Notes: generated by a model from the letters alone, not told the origin. Positions 1 through 7,834 are shown, counted from the stretch's first letter. The stretch: DNA of 64,000 nt from Azonexus sp. (GCF_023150235.1 NZ_JAKLLH010000012.1:62001-126000), one strand, 5' to 3'. Translations and numbers: made by a program.

Positions 1-743
1 ACGCCGTCGTCCTCGGCATAGACCTTGCCGTTGCCATCGACCAGCGGCACGATTTCACCAAAATTCGCACCAACATTCGCACCAACATTCGCATCAAAAT
101 GCCCGGCCTGGCGGGCGGCGAGTGCCCGCTGGTGGCTGCGCACCGAAAACTCGTCCATCTGCTGGCGGTCGATCCCGAAACGCCAGGCCAGGTTTTCTGC
201 GGTCTGACCCATCAGCAGGCCGACCACCGGATCGGTCAGGCCCTTCATCAGGCCGATCACCGGCGTCAGCAGCATCGCCGGGCGCAGCTTGAGAAAATGG
301 GCAATTTTCTGGTTGACCGTGCGCAGGCTCATCATCCCGGCAAACCAGCGGACCATCGCGTCCGAGTAAAGCAGCGGCGCCCGCGACAAGGCATCGACGC
401 CGCCGGCCAGCACCAGTTCGGAACGTCCGCTCTGGATATTGGCAATCGCCGAGTCAATCGCCTGCATGCCGGAGGCGCAGTTACGCATCACCGTCCACCC
501 CGGCACCTTCTTGCCGCAACCGAGGCGCAGCGCGACCATGCGGCCGATATTGGTTTCATCCGGCGACGGCGCCGCGCAACCGAGAATCACCTCATCCAGG
601 TCGGACGGCGCAAACGGCTGGCGCAGCAGCAGCGCGCGCCCGGCCTGCGTCGCCAGGTCGGAAGCCGCGAACGGCCCCGGCCCTTTCTGGGCTTTCAGGA
701 ACGGCGTCCGGGCGCCGTCCACCACATAAATGGTCTTGCTCAT
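1..743 (-). CDS. Acetyl-CoA acyltransferase (thiolase), 3' end outside window
   Basis: Thiolase-family enzyme, probably the last step of fatty-acid beta-oxidation (3-ketoacyl-CoA + CoA to acetyl-CoA + shortened acyl-CoA). About 247 N-terminal residues are present; the gene runs off the left edge. The family start (VVDGARTPF) and the nucleophile motif RNCASGMQ with Cys89 are visible. The ATG at 743 is chosen over an in-frame ATG at 749 because an AGGAAGG ribosome site lies about 7 bases before it. It lies 82 bases downstream of fadE on the same strand, so the two are probably an operon. The second catalytic Cys/His region is outside the window. FadI-like is my best guess, not certain. A 12-bp tandem repeat lies in the coding sequence (positions 61-96). 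Confidence 0.85.
   Translation of the reverse strand, partial: MSKTIYVVDGARTPFLKAQKGPGPFAASDLATQAGRALLLRQPFAPSDLDEVILGCAAPSPDETNIGRMVALRLGCGKKVPGWTVMRNCASGMQAIDSAIANIQSGRSELVLAGGVDALSRAPLLYSDAMVRWFAGMMSLRTVNQKIAHFLKLRPAMLLTPVIGLMKGLTDPVVGLLMGQTAENLAWRFGIDRQQMDEFSVRSHQRALAARQAGHFDANVGANVGANFGEIVPLVDGNGKVYAEDDG
61..96. repeat. 12-bp unit repeated three times inside the thiolase gene
   Basis: Units at 61-72, 73-84 and 85-96 differ by one or two bases. On the minus strand they encode repeated Ala-Asn-Val/Phe-Gly blocks in a surface-like loop. Unit length is a multiple of three, so copy-number change keeps the frame. Confidence 0.8.
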
Positions 744-825
744 ATTCATCCCTTCCTGCTGCACCGGCCGCCGTCCCGCAGGCGGAGCGAGATGACTGCC
801 CGGTGGCCGTGCAGCGGCCTTGATC

Positions 826-3186
826 TCAGGCGGCCTTGCGGCACTCGGCCGGTTTGTTGGCGGTGGCGACGTTGTAGTCGAAGGGGAAATCATCGACCTG
901 GACCACGATGTCGCGCAAATGGTTGCGGCGGCGCATCACTTCGTACTCGGCGGCGGTGATCACCCCGCACTCGGCCGCCACCATCGCGATGTCGCGAACG
1001 TTGGCGCGCGGATTGGCGTCGAAGCGCCCGGCCTTCTCGGCTTCGCGGATCTTGGCTTCGATTGCTTCGGCTTCGAGAGTCGCCCGCAAGGCGAGTTCGA
1101 TGGCACCAACCGGCTCGTTCTCTTCCTGCGGCACGAAACACTCGGCACACAGGCGCTCGCGGGTTGCCGACGGGGCGATCAAGGCCTTGGCGACCTGGTG
1201 ACCGACCTCGTCGGACGGCACCACGTAGGGGTGACCCCAGGGGAAAATCAGGCGATTGACCAGACCGGCGATGGAACGCACCGGGAAGTTGGCGATGACG
1301 CCGTCGAAAGCCTGCTGCGCCTTGTACATCGCGTCCCAGATCGCCCAGTGGGCGAGCGCGGCGTCTTCCTGCTTGCGACCGTCGGCTTCGTAGCGCTTGA
1401 GCGTGCAGGAGATCAAATACATCTGGGCGAGGATGTCGCCGAGGCGGGCCGACAGCTTTTCGCGGCGCTTGACGCTGCCGCCGAGGACCAACAGCGAAAC
1501 GTCGGAGAGGAAGGCAAAAGCCGCCGAGAAACGGGTCAGCTGCTGGTAGTAACGCTTCATTTCCGGCGCCACGTCGGCATTGACGCCAACGAAGTGCGAG
1601 CCGGTCAGGCCCAGGCCGAGGGCGCGCAGCGCGTTCTTGACAGTGAAGCCGATGTGGCCGAACAAGGCCTTGTCGAAATCGACCAGGCCCTTGCCGCTAT
1701 CCGGGTTTTGCGCCGCCTGCATTTCGGCAAGCAGGTAGGGATGGCAGCGGATCGCGCCCTGACCGAAGATGATCAGCGAACGGGTAAGGATGTTGGCGCC
1801 TTCGACGGTGATCGCCACCGGCACCTGCTGGTAGGCACGGCCGAGGAAATTGGAGGGGCCAAGGCAGATGCCCTTGCCGCCGATCACGTCCATGCCGTCA
1901 TTGACCACCTGGCGGGCGCGCTCGGTGACGTGGTACTTGGCGATGGCCGAAACCACCGACGGCTTTTCGCCGAGATCGACCGCGCCGGCGGTCATCTTGC
2001 GCACCGCGTCCATCATGTAGGTATAGGCGCCGATCCGGGTCAGCGCTTCCTCGACCCCTTCGAACTTGCCGACCGCCATCTTGAACTGGCTGCGAACGCG
2101 GGCATAACCGCCCACCGCACGCGCCGTCATCTGCGCCATGCCGGTATTGGACGAGGGCAGCGAGATCGAACGCCCGGCCGCCAGGCACTCCATCAGCATG
2201 CGCCAGCCCTGCCCGGCCATCTTCGGCCCGCCGATGATGAAATCGAGCGGCATGAAGACGTCCTTGCCGCGCGTCGGCCCGTTCATGAACATCGCGTTGA
2301 GCGGGAAATGACGACGGCCGGTATCAACGCCCGGATGGTCGTAAGGCACCAGCGCACAGGTGATGCCGATATGTTTCTTGTCGCCGAGCAGGCCTTCCGG
2401 GTCATAAAGATGGAAAGCCAAGCCGAACACGGTGCACACCGGGGCCAGCGTGATGTAACGCTTGTCCCAGGAAACCCGCATGCCGATCACTTCCTTGCCC
2501 TGCCACATGCCCTTGCAGACGACGCCGGCATCGGGAATCGACGCCGCATCGGAGCCGGCCCACGGACTGGTCAGCGCAAAGGCCGGGACTTCGATGCCCT
2601 TGGCCAGGCGCGGCAGGTAGTAATCCTTCTGCGCTTCGGTGCCGTAGTGCAGCAGCAGTTCGGCCGGGCCAAGCGAGTTGGGCACCATCACCGACACCGA
2701 CAGCGCGCTGGAGCGGGTCGACAGCTTGGTCACCACCTGCGAATGCGCGTAAGCCGAAAACTCCAGGCCGCCATACTTCTTGGGAATGATCATCCCGAGG
2801 AAGCCCTTGTCCTTGATGTAGCGCCAAGCTTCGTGCGGCAGATCGTAGAGTTCGTGAGTGACCTTCCAGTCATCGACCAGGCGGCAAGCTTCCTCGCACT
2901 CGTGGTCGAGGAAGGACTGCTCGGCGGCGGTCAGCTTCGGCACCGGATAGGACTGCAGCTTCTGCCAGTCCGGCTTGCCGCGAAACAGCTCGCCCTCCCA
3001 CCAGACAGTGCCGGCCTCAAGCGCATCGCGCTCGGTTTCGGACATCTGCGGCAGCACCTTGCGGTAAGCGGCAAAAACCGGACGGGTGATCAGGCTGCGG
3101 CGCAACGGGCGGATGGCGAGCAACAGAAAAACCAAACTCGCCACCCCGGCGCCAATCACCGGCCAACTGGTCAGCGTAAATTCCAT
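826..3186 (-). CDS. fadE: Acyl-CoA dehydrogenase FadE-type, 786 aa
   Basis: First oxidation step of beta-oxidation (acyl-CoA to trans-2-enoyl-CoA, FAD-dependent). Length and sequence match the long FadE/YafH class rather than the 380-aa soluble class: a short hydrophobic N-terminus (about residues 1-30), then the acyl-CoA dehydrogenase core with IPKKYGGLEFS, a LTSPWAGSDAAS block near the flavin/substrate site, and a long C-terminal extension typical of FadE (DUF1974). The ATG at 3186 is preferred to an upstream in-frame ATG at 3216 because CAGGAGA lies 7 bases before it. It is upstream of the thiolase on the same strand. A 24-bp element at 3261-3284, nearly identical to one before the TetR gene at 9542, lies about 75 bases upstream and suggests fatty-acid-responsive repression (inference). 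Confidence 0.93.
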   Translation of the reverse strand: MEFTLTSWPVIGAGVASLVFLLLAIRPLRRSLITRPVFAAYRKVLPQMSETERDALEAGTVWWEGELFRGKPDWQKLQSYPVPKLTAAEQSFLDHECEEACRLVDDWKVTHELYDLPHEAWRYIKDKGFLGMIIPKKYGGLEFSAYAHSQVVTKLSTRSSALSVSVMVPNSLGPAELLLHYGTEAQKDYYLPRLAKGIEVPAFALTSPWAGSDAASIPDAGVVCKGMWQGKEVIGMRVSWDKRYITLAPVCTVFGLAFHLYDPEGLLGDKKHIGITCALVPYDHPGVDTGRRHFPLNAMFMNGPTRGKDVFMPLDFIIGGPKMAGQGWRMLMECLAAGRSISLPSSNTGMAQMTARAVGGYARVRSQFKMAVGKFEGVEEALTRIGAYTYMMDAVRKMTAGAVDLGEKPSVVSAIAKYHVTERARQVVNDGMDVIGGKGICLGPSNFLGRAYQQVPVAITVEGANILTRSLIIFGQGAIRCHPYLLAEMQAAQNPDSGKGLVDFDKALFGHIGFTVKNALRALGLGLTGSHFVGVNADVAPEMKRYYQQLTRFSAAFAFLSDVSLLVLGGSVKRREKLSARLGDILAQMYLISCTLKRYEADGRKQEDAALAHWAIWDAMYKAQQAFDGVIANFPVRSIAGLVNRLIFPWGHPYVVPSDEVGHQVAKALIAPSATRERLCAECFVPQEENEPVGAIELALRATLEAEAIEAKIREAEKAGRFDANPRANVRDIAMVAAECGVITAAEYEVMRRRNHLRDIVVQVDDFPFDYNVATANKPAECRKAA

Positions 3187-3260
3187 GACTTGTCTCCTGG
3201 GGTGTTTTTCGGACATTTGGGGCGTCGACCGTGACCATCACGGATCGCCGCCGCAAGCAA

Positions 3261-3284
3261 TTCATACGTTCGTTTGAATCATAA
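3261..3284 (-). promoter_or_regulatory. Putative fatty-acid regulator (PsrA/FadP-like TetR) operator before fadE
   Basis: This 24-bp stretch matches 9557-9580, in front of the TetR gene, with only three mismatches. The shared part reads CATACGTTYGTTTRAAWCAT. Such a shared sequence before a fadE gene and a PsrA-like regulator is best explained as a common operator. Binding is inferred. Confidence 0.65.
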
Positions 3285-3658
3285 GAACAATGCCGGTTAC
3301 TGGCAAGTGTTTTTCGGTGTTTTTTTGCGGGAGGCGGAAGGGGGGTGAAGCGGTTAGTTGCTGCTTTGCCGGGAAAGGCGCTGTTCGGGCGGTGATGGCT
3401 GGAGCGGTAGCCACTTCAACTTCAGCTGCTTGAGGTGGCCGCCCTACTGTTGGGCAAAATGCGCTGTAAAATTGCTTGGCATGCTGGTTTATTCATTCGA
3501 AATGCAGCAAAATTTAGCTCTTCAACAACGAAGGGGGTAGATGTGCAGAATACGTCTTGGGATATCGCAGGAACCCAACTCCGCGTAGCGGCTTGGTTCA
3601 ACGCTGCATTCCAAACGCCCCGTGCAAAAAGCTGTACAGCCCCTTTTCCAAGCGAAGA

Positions 3659-3676
3659 AAATCGTGGTCTGTCCCT
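3659..3676 (+). repeat. 18-base RAYT-associated repeat, copy 1
   Basis: AAATCGTGGTCTGTCCCT. The same 18-mer, direct or reversed, occurs at 7028-7045, 7835-7852, 8601-8618 and, degenerate, 8680-8697. This copy is remote from the transposase gene at 7085. Confidence 0.8.
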
Positions 3677-3911
3677 ATTATTTCTTGCCTTCTCTCCAGA
3701 AGATGCATTCGAGGATGCAGGGAGTGTCTTGCGACGAAAGATGGAAAAAATGACAAAAACCTAATCAGGAACCCGTTCTCTATGCACCGGCAGCAAAAAA
3801 TCGCTTGAAAACAGCGAATGGTGCGGCGCAGCATCCTTCTCTACAGCGTTTTGCAAGAAGCTCGTCTGTATTGGCAACAAGCCCAGCCGAATCAAAATTG
3901 AGCCGGTCGAG

Positions 3912-4553
3912 TTACCAGCGTAACAACCGACTGCCCAGAAATGCGCCGACAATTGCGGGAACCAATATCCCCAAGACATACCAGACCGCAAGAAACGGCG
4001 CTTCCATTTCGGGGCAGTGGATGCAGTAGACCAGGGTAGCGACTGCGCCGGAAAGGAATCCTGCGCCCGCCCCGGCGAGAGCGGGCCGGGGCGGTGCAGC
4101 AGCTCGCAATGCCCACAGCAATCCGGCTAGAAGCGGCACGGAAAGCATTGCGATAAGCCAGGGACAGACCATCCAGGTATGACCCAGAACAAGATCCAAA
4201 CGCTGCTCTGTCGTAGTGTTGCTCAGTACGAACAATGCGAGTGCCCAAAGGGCGATAAATGGCGATGCTGCCCACCATGCGGCAGTACCAATTGGCATCC
4301 CCGGGCGTGCCAAACGCCGCAGCAGCATCAATCCGGCCAAGACGAGCGCAGCGGCAAATACCACCTTGATCCAATACATCGGCAGCAGCAGCGCCTGTGA
4401 GAGGTCGGCTCGCGCGCCCAGTAATGAGACCATCAGAATCAGGGCTAATGCGACGCCCCAGCCAAGCGCGGTTGCAACACGTCGCTCGATGACGCGGTTA
4501 TCCACAGCACCGGCGCCGGTGGCCAGCAGAACAGTCAATTCTTCGGTTTTCAT
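3912..4553 (-). CDS. nrsF: NrsF-type anti-sigma factor (DUF1109), 213 aa
   Basis: Integral membrane anti-sigma factor predicted to hold the adjacent ECF sigma factor at the inner membrane until an oxidative or heavy-metal signal is sensed. The sequence shows about six hydrophobic segments after a short cytoplasmic N-terminus, and the DUF1109/NrsF look, including a Cys-containing loop (YCIHCPEME, near residue 185) that could serve in redox sensing. ATG at 4553 overlaps the sigma-factor stop (ATGA), indicating translational coupling; a GTG at 4562 is the alternative. In Caulobacter and Azospira the NrsF-SigF pair controls oxidative or heavy-metal stress genes. The targets here are probably the divergent methionine-rich peptide and msr genes. 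Confidence 0.85.
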   Translation of the reverse strand: MKTEELTVLLATGAGAVDNRVIERRVATALGWGVALALILMVSLLGARADLSQALLLPMYWIKVVFAAALVLAGLMLLRRLARPGMPIGTAAWWAASPFIALWALALFVLSNTTTEQRLDLVLGHTWMVCPWLIAMLSVPLLAGLLWALRAAAPPRPALAGAGAGFLSGAVATLVYCIHCPEMEAPFLAVWYVLGILVPAIVGAFLGSRLLRW

Positions 4554-5131
4554 TGTGTACACCTGATCAGTTTTGCCAATAGCTTCAATCCGCGATGGAT
4601 ACCCACCTTCACGGCAGATTCCGACATGCCGCTGGCAGCAGCAGCCTCCGCTATCGAATTGCCGTTCAGCTTGACATGCAGGATGGGTAAGCGATACCGA
4701 TCCGGCAGCCGTGCCAGAAGGGATTGAATGTCGATTCGTGCTTCCGTAGCCTCATTGTCGGTAAAGGCAAACGCCTCGTCATCGTCATCCAGAGATTCGG
4801 TCAGTAATTCCCGGCTGCCGTGTGCGCGCCACCGGTCGACCAATTTATAGCTGGCTATCGCGTGCATCCACACCGTCAGCGGGAGTTGCGAGTCGTAGGT
4901 GTGGCGCTGAATGTGTACCGCCAAGAGAGTCTCCTGCACCAAGTCTTCGATGTCATTGACCGATTGAGGCAAACGCTTCCGGAAATAGCCGCGCAGATGC
5001 AGCGCGACTTCGTTGAGAAAGACCAGATACTTCTCCTCATTGCCGGCTAACGCTTCCAAAAAAAGATTGCGCCAGCGATCTTCCGCATCCTGCAACAACA
5101 GTCTCTTGTTAGTTCGTTGATCTGTGGGCAT
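4550..5131 (-). CDS. sigF: ECF RNA polymerase sigma factor, SigF-like, up to 193 aa
   Basis: ECF sigma factor with region 2 (LRGYFRKRLPQSVNDIEDLVQETLLAVH, here split: FRKRL then DIEDLVQETLLAVH) and region 4 (LPDRYRLPILHVKL, then SESAVKVGIHRG). Paired with the NrsF anti-sigma through an ATGA overlap. The ATG at 5131 has a moderate GAGGGA site about 9 bases upstream, but a perfect GTAACC-N16-CGAA promoter (5138-5113) overlaps it. RNA from that promoter would start near 5105-5108, inside this frame, so a shorter protein starting at a TTG at 5098 or 5095 is possible; ECF proteins commonly begin shortly before the RWR block seen at about residue 19. Predicted to be autoregulated. Confidence 0.88.
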   Translation of the reverse strand: MPTDQRTNKRLLLQDAEDRWRNLFLEALAGNEEKYLVFLNEVALHLRGYFRKRLPQSVNDIEDLVQETLLAVHIQRHTYDSQLPLTVWMHAIASYKLVDRWRAHGSRELLTESLDDDDEAFAFTDNEATEARIDIQSLLARLPDRYRLPILHVKLNGNSIAEAAAASGMSESAVKVGIHRGLKLLAKLIRCTQ

Positions 5132-5138
5132 TGGTTAC
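5113..5138 (-). promoter_or_regulatory. SigF-type promoter of the sigma-factor gene
   Basis: On the minus strand GTAACC (5138-5133), a 16-base spacer and CGAA (5116-5113). This equals the SigF consensus I recall from Caulobacter, and the same arrangement occurs on the opposite strand at 5193-5218. It overlaps the apparent start codon of the sigma gene. Confidence 0.7.
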
Positions 5139-5192
5139 AGTCCCTCGACACTGTTGCCACTTCGGTGCATAAAAGAATATTTAGTATGTACT

Positions 5193-5218
5193 GTAACCAA
5201 AGAGGGCAGTGAAGCGAA
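5193..5218 (+). promoter_or_regulatory. SigF-type promoter of the methionine-rich peptide/msr operon
   Basis: GTAACC (5193-5198), spacer of exactly 16 bases, CGAA (5215-5218). The predicted RNA would start near 5225 and carry a leader of about 78 bases to the ATG at 5303. Confidence 0.75.
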
Positions 5219-5302
5219 ATAAGCATAGTGCAGATATCCAATGCGCTGCATGTTGCACGGTAGTCCGGCAATTACTTTACCCTTTCAATCAAGGAGTTCG
5301 AT

Positions 5303-5542
5303 ATGAACAAGTTCGCTGCAACTATTTTCTCCGTAGTCTTTGCTGTTTCCGCAGGCAGCGTCGGCGCTGCTGACGATGCCATGAAGAAGGATGCCATGGC
5401 GAAAGACGGCATGAAAAAGGAAGCCATGGCCAAGGATGGCATGATGAAGGACGACATGAAAAAAGACGACATGATGAAGAAAGACATGCCGAAAAAGGAC
5501 ATGGCCAAGGACGGCATGATGAAGGACGACATGAAGAAATAA
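5303..5542 (+). CDS. mrpX: Periplasmic methionine-rich peptide (MrpX-like), 79 aa
   Basis: Small secreted protein: signal peptide of about 22 residues (basic NK start, hydrophobic stretch, VGA-A cleavage region) followed by a mature part of about 56 residues made almost only of Met, Lys, Asp, Ala and Gly. Fourteen of those 56 residues are Met, and Met occurs at every fifth position from residue 27 to 77, with extra Met at 48, 58 and 73. AAGGAG stands 6 bases before the ATG. In Azospira suillum a Met-rich periplasmic peptide (MrpX) scavenges hypochlorite through Met oxidation and is recycled by a methionine sulfoxide reductase. The neighbouring SigF/NrsF genes and the msr gene make the same role likely here. 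The homology is judged from composition and context, because low-complexity sequence cannot be aligned reliably. Confidence 0.8.
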   Translation: MNKFAATIFSVVFAVSAGSVGAADDAMKKDAMAKDGMKKEAMAKDGMMKDDMKKDDMMKKDMPKKDMAKDGMMKDDMKK

Positions 5543-5550
5543 TGCGGCCA

Positions 5551-5580
5551 TGCCGGGGGGGGTAAAACAGTCCCCCGGCA
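5551..5580 (+). terminator. Intercistronic hairpin between mrpX and msrAB
   Basis: Perfect 9-bp stem TGCCGGGGG (5551-5559) with CCCCCGGCA (5572-5580) and a 12-base loop, 8 bases after the mrpX stop. No T-run follows, so it is more likely an RNA-stabilising or attenuating structure that lets mrpX be made in excess over msrAB than a full terminator. Confidence 0.6.
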
Positions 5581-5606
5581 CATGTCTGAATTGTTCAGGA
5601 GAAACC

Positions 5607-6890
5607 GTGAATACTTGCCGAAATCTTTTGTCCGCCTGGCTTGCCGGGCTGGTGCTGTGCATGATCTCAGTCCCGTCCGCCGCCGACAGCATCGTCCTCG
5701 GCATGGGTTGTTTCTGGGGCGCGGAAAAGCGCATGGGCGAACTGGCCGGCGTCACCGATGTCGAAAGCGGCTATGCCAACGGCGACATCGCCGGCAATTA
5801 CGAGGCGGTGCTGGCACATGAAAACGCCGTGAAGCGCGGCAAGACCACCCAGCGCAACCACGCCGAAGTCGTCAAGGTGACTTTCGATCCGGCCAAGGTC
5901 AGCCTCGAAACCGTGCTGGCCCGCTTCTGGGAAAGCCACAACCCGACGCAAGGCGACCGCCAGGGCAACGATGTCGGCACCAATTACCGTAGCGCGATCT
6001 ACACTAATAACGATGCGCAACTGGCCGTCGCCCTGAAGACGCGCGATGTTTACCAAGCCGCGCTGACGAAGGCCGGTTACCAGAAAATCACGACCGACAT
6101 CGCGCCGCTGAAGAAATACTATGCCGCCGAAACCTACCATCAGGACTATCTGAAGAAGAATCCCAACGGCTACTGCGGCCTTGGCGGTACCGGCGTCAAG
6201 TTCCCCGGTTCGGTTGCAGCCAAGGCAGACACGCCAGTGGATAGCAAGCCGCTGGATGCCAACTTATTGAACTTGAAGCGGCAACTGATCGTCTTCGAGG
6301 CGACCGACTGCGCCTACTGCAAGCAGTTCAAGGCCGAGGTACTCGACAAGTGGAAGTCGGAAGTCCCGATTGCGCGCACCTACAACACCGCACCGCCGGC
6401 CGGCTGGAAACTCGAAAAGGCCTTGTTCGCCACGCCGACCATCGTGCTGTTCGAGAACGGCAAGGAAGTCTCACGCTACACCGGCTACAACGGCGAGCAG
6501 CCGCGCTTCTGGAAATGGCTGGGCTTTCACCTGCTGACACCGGAGCAGCAGAAAATCGCCTTCGAGCAGGGCACCGAACGCCCCGGCACCGGCTCGCATC
6601 TCGATGAAAAGCGTCCCGGCACCTTCGTCGATCCGATCACCGGCGCGGCCTTGTTCCGCAGCGATACCAAGTTCGACAGCGGCACCGGCTGGCCAAGCTT
6701 TTTCAACCCGCAACCCGGTGCGCTGACCGAGCATGTGGATACCGCCCACGGCATGCGCCGGGTCGAAGTCCGCAGCGCCAGTTCCGGCATCCACCTCGGC
6801 CACGTCTTCGACGACGGCCCGAAACCTAGCGGCAAGCGCTATTGCATCAACGGTAACGTGTTGAAGTTCGTGCCGGACCCTGGAAAATGA
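5607..6890 (+). CDS. msrAB: Secreted MsrA-thioredoxin-MsrB fusion, 427 aa
   Basis: Periplasmic methionine sulfoxide reductase reducing both Met-S- and Met-R-oxide. GTG at 5607 is chosen: AGGAGA lies 4 bases before it and the protein then opens with a signal peptide (NTCRNLLSAWLAGLVL, cleavage after PSAA). MsrA domain first (GMGCFWG, catalytic Cys in GCFWG), then a thioredoxin-like domain with CAYC in place of CxPC, then MsrB (GTGWPSF, HLGHVFDDGP, catalytic Cys in RYCINGN). The zinc-binding CxxC pairs of many MsrB proteins are absent. Neisseria PilB has the order Trx-MsrA-MsrB; here Trx sits in the middle. It follows mrpX in the putative SigF operon, so its likely substrate is the oxidised Met-rich peptide (inference). 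Confidence 0.88.
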   Translation: MNTCRNLLSAWLAGLVLCMISVPSAADSIVLGMGCFWGAEKRMGELAGVTDVESGYANGDIAGNYEAVLAHENAVKRGKTTQRNHAEVVKVTFDPAKVSLETVLARFWESHNPTQGDRQGNDVGTNYRSAIYTNNDAQLAVALKTRDVYQAALTKAGYQKITTDIAPLKKYYAAETYHQDYLKKNPNGYCGLGGTGVKFPGSVAAKADTPVDSKPLDANLLNLKRQLIVFEATDCAYCKQFKAEVLDKWKSEVPIARTYNTAPPAGWKLEKALFATPTIVLFENGKEVSRYTGYNGEQPRFWKWLGFHLLTPEQQKIAFEQGTERPGTGSHLDEKRPGTFVDPITGAALFRSDTKFDSGTGWPSFFNPQPGALTEHVDTAHGMRRVEVRSASSGIHLGHVFDDGPKPSGKRYCINGNVLKFVPDPGK

Positions 6891-7027
6891 CATGGTTGCC
6901 CGGCTTCAACCTATTTTCGCCTGCGGGGCAATCGCCGACGATATTTTTGTCATAGAAGACTTTTCGAATGACTGTTGTGCTTTGGCTACCCGCCTTTGAA
7001 TCCCAAAAAAAAACACAAAAAAAAACA

Positions 7028-7045
7028 GGGGACAGACCACGATTT
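7028..7045 (-). repeat. 18-base RAYT-associated repeat, copy 2 (inverted, before the transposase)
   Basis: GGGGACAGACCACGATTT, reverse complement of the copy at 7835-7852 except for the last base. It lies 40 bases before the transposase gene, so the gene is bracketed by inverted copies. Confidence 0.85.
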
Positions 7046-7084
7046 CCTGCTAATCTCAAGCACATCTGACCGCCGGAGACCGCC

Positions 7085-7798
7085 ATGCCCCGCCGCCCGC
7101 GCCTGACCCTGCCGAACGTGCCACTGCACCTCATCCAGCGCGGCAACAACCGGCAAGCCTGCTTCGTTGCTGCCGAAGACTACCGTGGCTATCTCGACTG
7201 GCTCGGCGAATACTCCGGCAAGACCGGGTGCCGGATACACGCCTACGTCCTCATGACCAACCATGTCCATCTGCTGGTCAGCGCCGAGCGGGCCGGGGCG
7301 CCCGGCGAGATGATGAAAGCCCTCGGCCAGCGCTACGTCCAATATTTCAACAAGACCTACCGCCGCAGCGGCACGCTGTGGGAAGGCCGCTACCGCTCCT
7401 GCCCCACCCAAACCGAAACCTACCTGCTGGCTTGCCAGCGTTACATCGAACTCAACCCGGTACGGGCCGCGATGGTCGAGCATCCAGCCGACTACCGCTG
7501 GAGCAGTTACCGCGCCAATGCGCAGGGCGAGGCCAATCCACTCATCTGCCCGCACGAGGTGTATCAGGCACTCGGAAGCGACCCGTCAAGCCGACAAAAC
7601 GCGTATCGGGAACTCTTCCGCTACGAGCTTGAGCCGGGTATGGTCGATCACATACGGCAAGCCACCAACGGCAACTACGCACTTGGCAGCGCCCTCTTCG
7701 GTGAGCAGATTGCGGCTGCGCTCAGTCAGAGGGCGCTACCGGGAAAGGCAGGGAGGCCGAGAAAGATGCCGGAACCGGAAAGTGGCGGGTTGTTCTGA
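7085..7798 (+). CDS. REP-associated tyrosine transposase (RAYT, Y1_Tnp family), 237 aa
   Basis: Single-strand DNA endonuclease/transposase of the IS200-like Y1 family, domesticated in many genomes where it acts on short REP-type repeats. The opening MPRRPRLTLPNVPLHLIQRGNN, split here as LPNVPLHLIQRGNN, is typical of RAYTs; the HUH motif is seen in TNHVHLLV (about residues 58-65), and a candidate catalytic Tyr in QRYVQYFNKTYRR, followed by GTLWEGRYRS. A GGAG site precedes the ATG. It is flanked by inverted copies of an 18-base repeat (7028-7045 and 7835-7852), with further copies at 3659 and 8601, as expected for a RAYT and its repeats. No transposon ends or target duplication are seen. Confidence 0.88.
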   Translation: MPRRPRLTLPNVPLHLIQRGNNRQACFVAAEDYRGYLDWLGEYSGKTGCRIHAYVLMTNHVHLLVSAERAGAPGEMMKALGQRYVQYFNKTYRRSGTLWEGRYRSCPTQTETYLLACQRYIELNPVRAAMVEHPADYRWSSYRANAQGEANPLICPHEVYQALGSDPSSRQNAYRELFRYELEPGMVDHIRQATNGNYALGSALFGEQIAAALSQRALPGKAGRPRKMPEPESGGLF

Positions 7799-7834
7799 AA
7801 AATCGGCACAGGCGGGACGGCGATGTGCAGAGCT

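Larger units (their letters stand above)
3187..3911. other. 725-bp region without a convincing gene
   Basis: Holds the fadE leader with a putative operator (3261-3284), a half copy of the GTCGACC palindrome (3224-3234) and one copy of the 18-base RAYT-associated repeat (3659-3676). Short open frames (for example 3435-3764 on the plus strand) have no good ribosome site, no recognisable domain and unusual composition. I call none of them. Confidence 0.6.

Noticed and set aside
820-3234. Long plus-strand open frame antisense to fadE
   Set aside because: It mirrors codon bias of the GC-rich fadE gene; no domain and no ribosome site.
3435-3834. Short frames on both strands in the fadE-nrsF gap
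   Set aside because: No good start site, cross a repeat copy, not protein-like.
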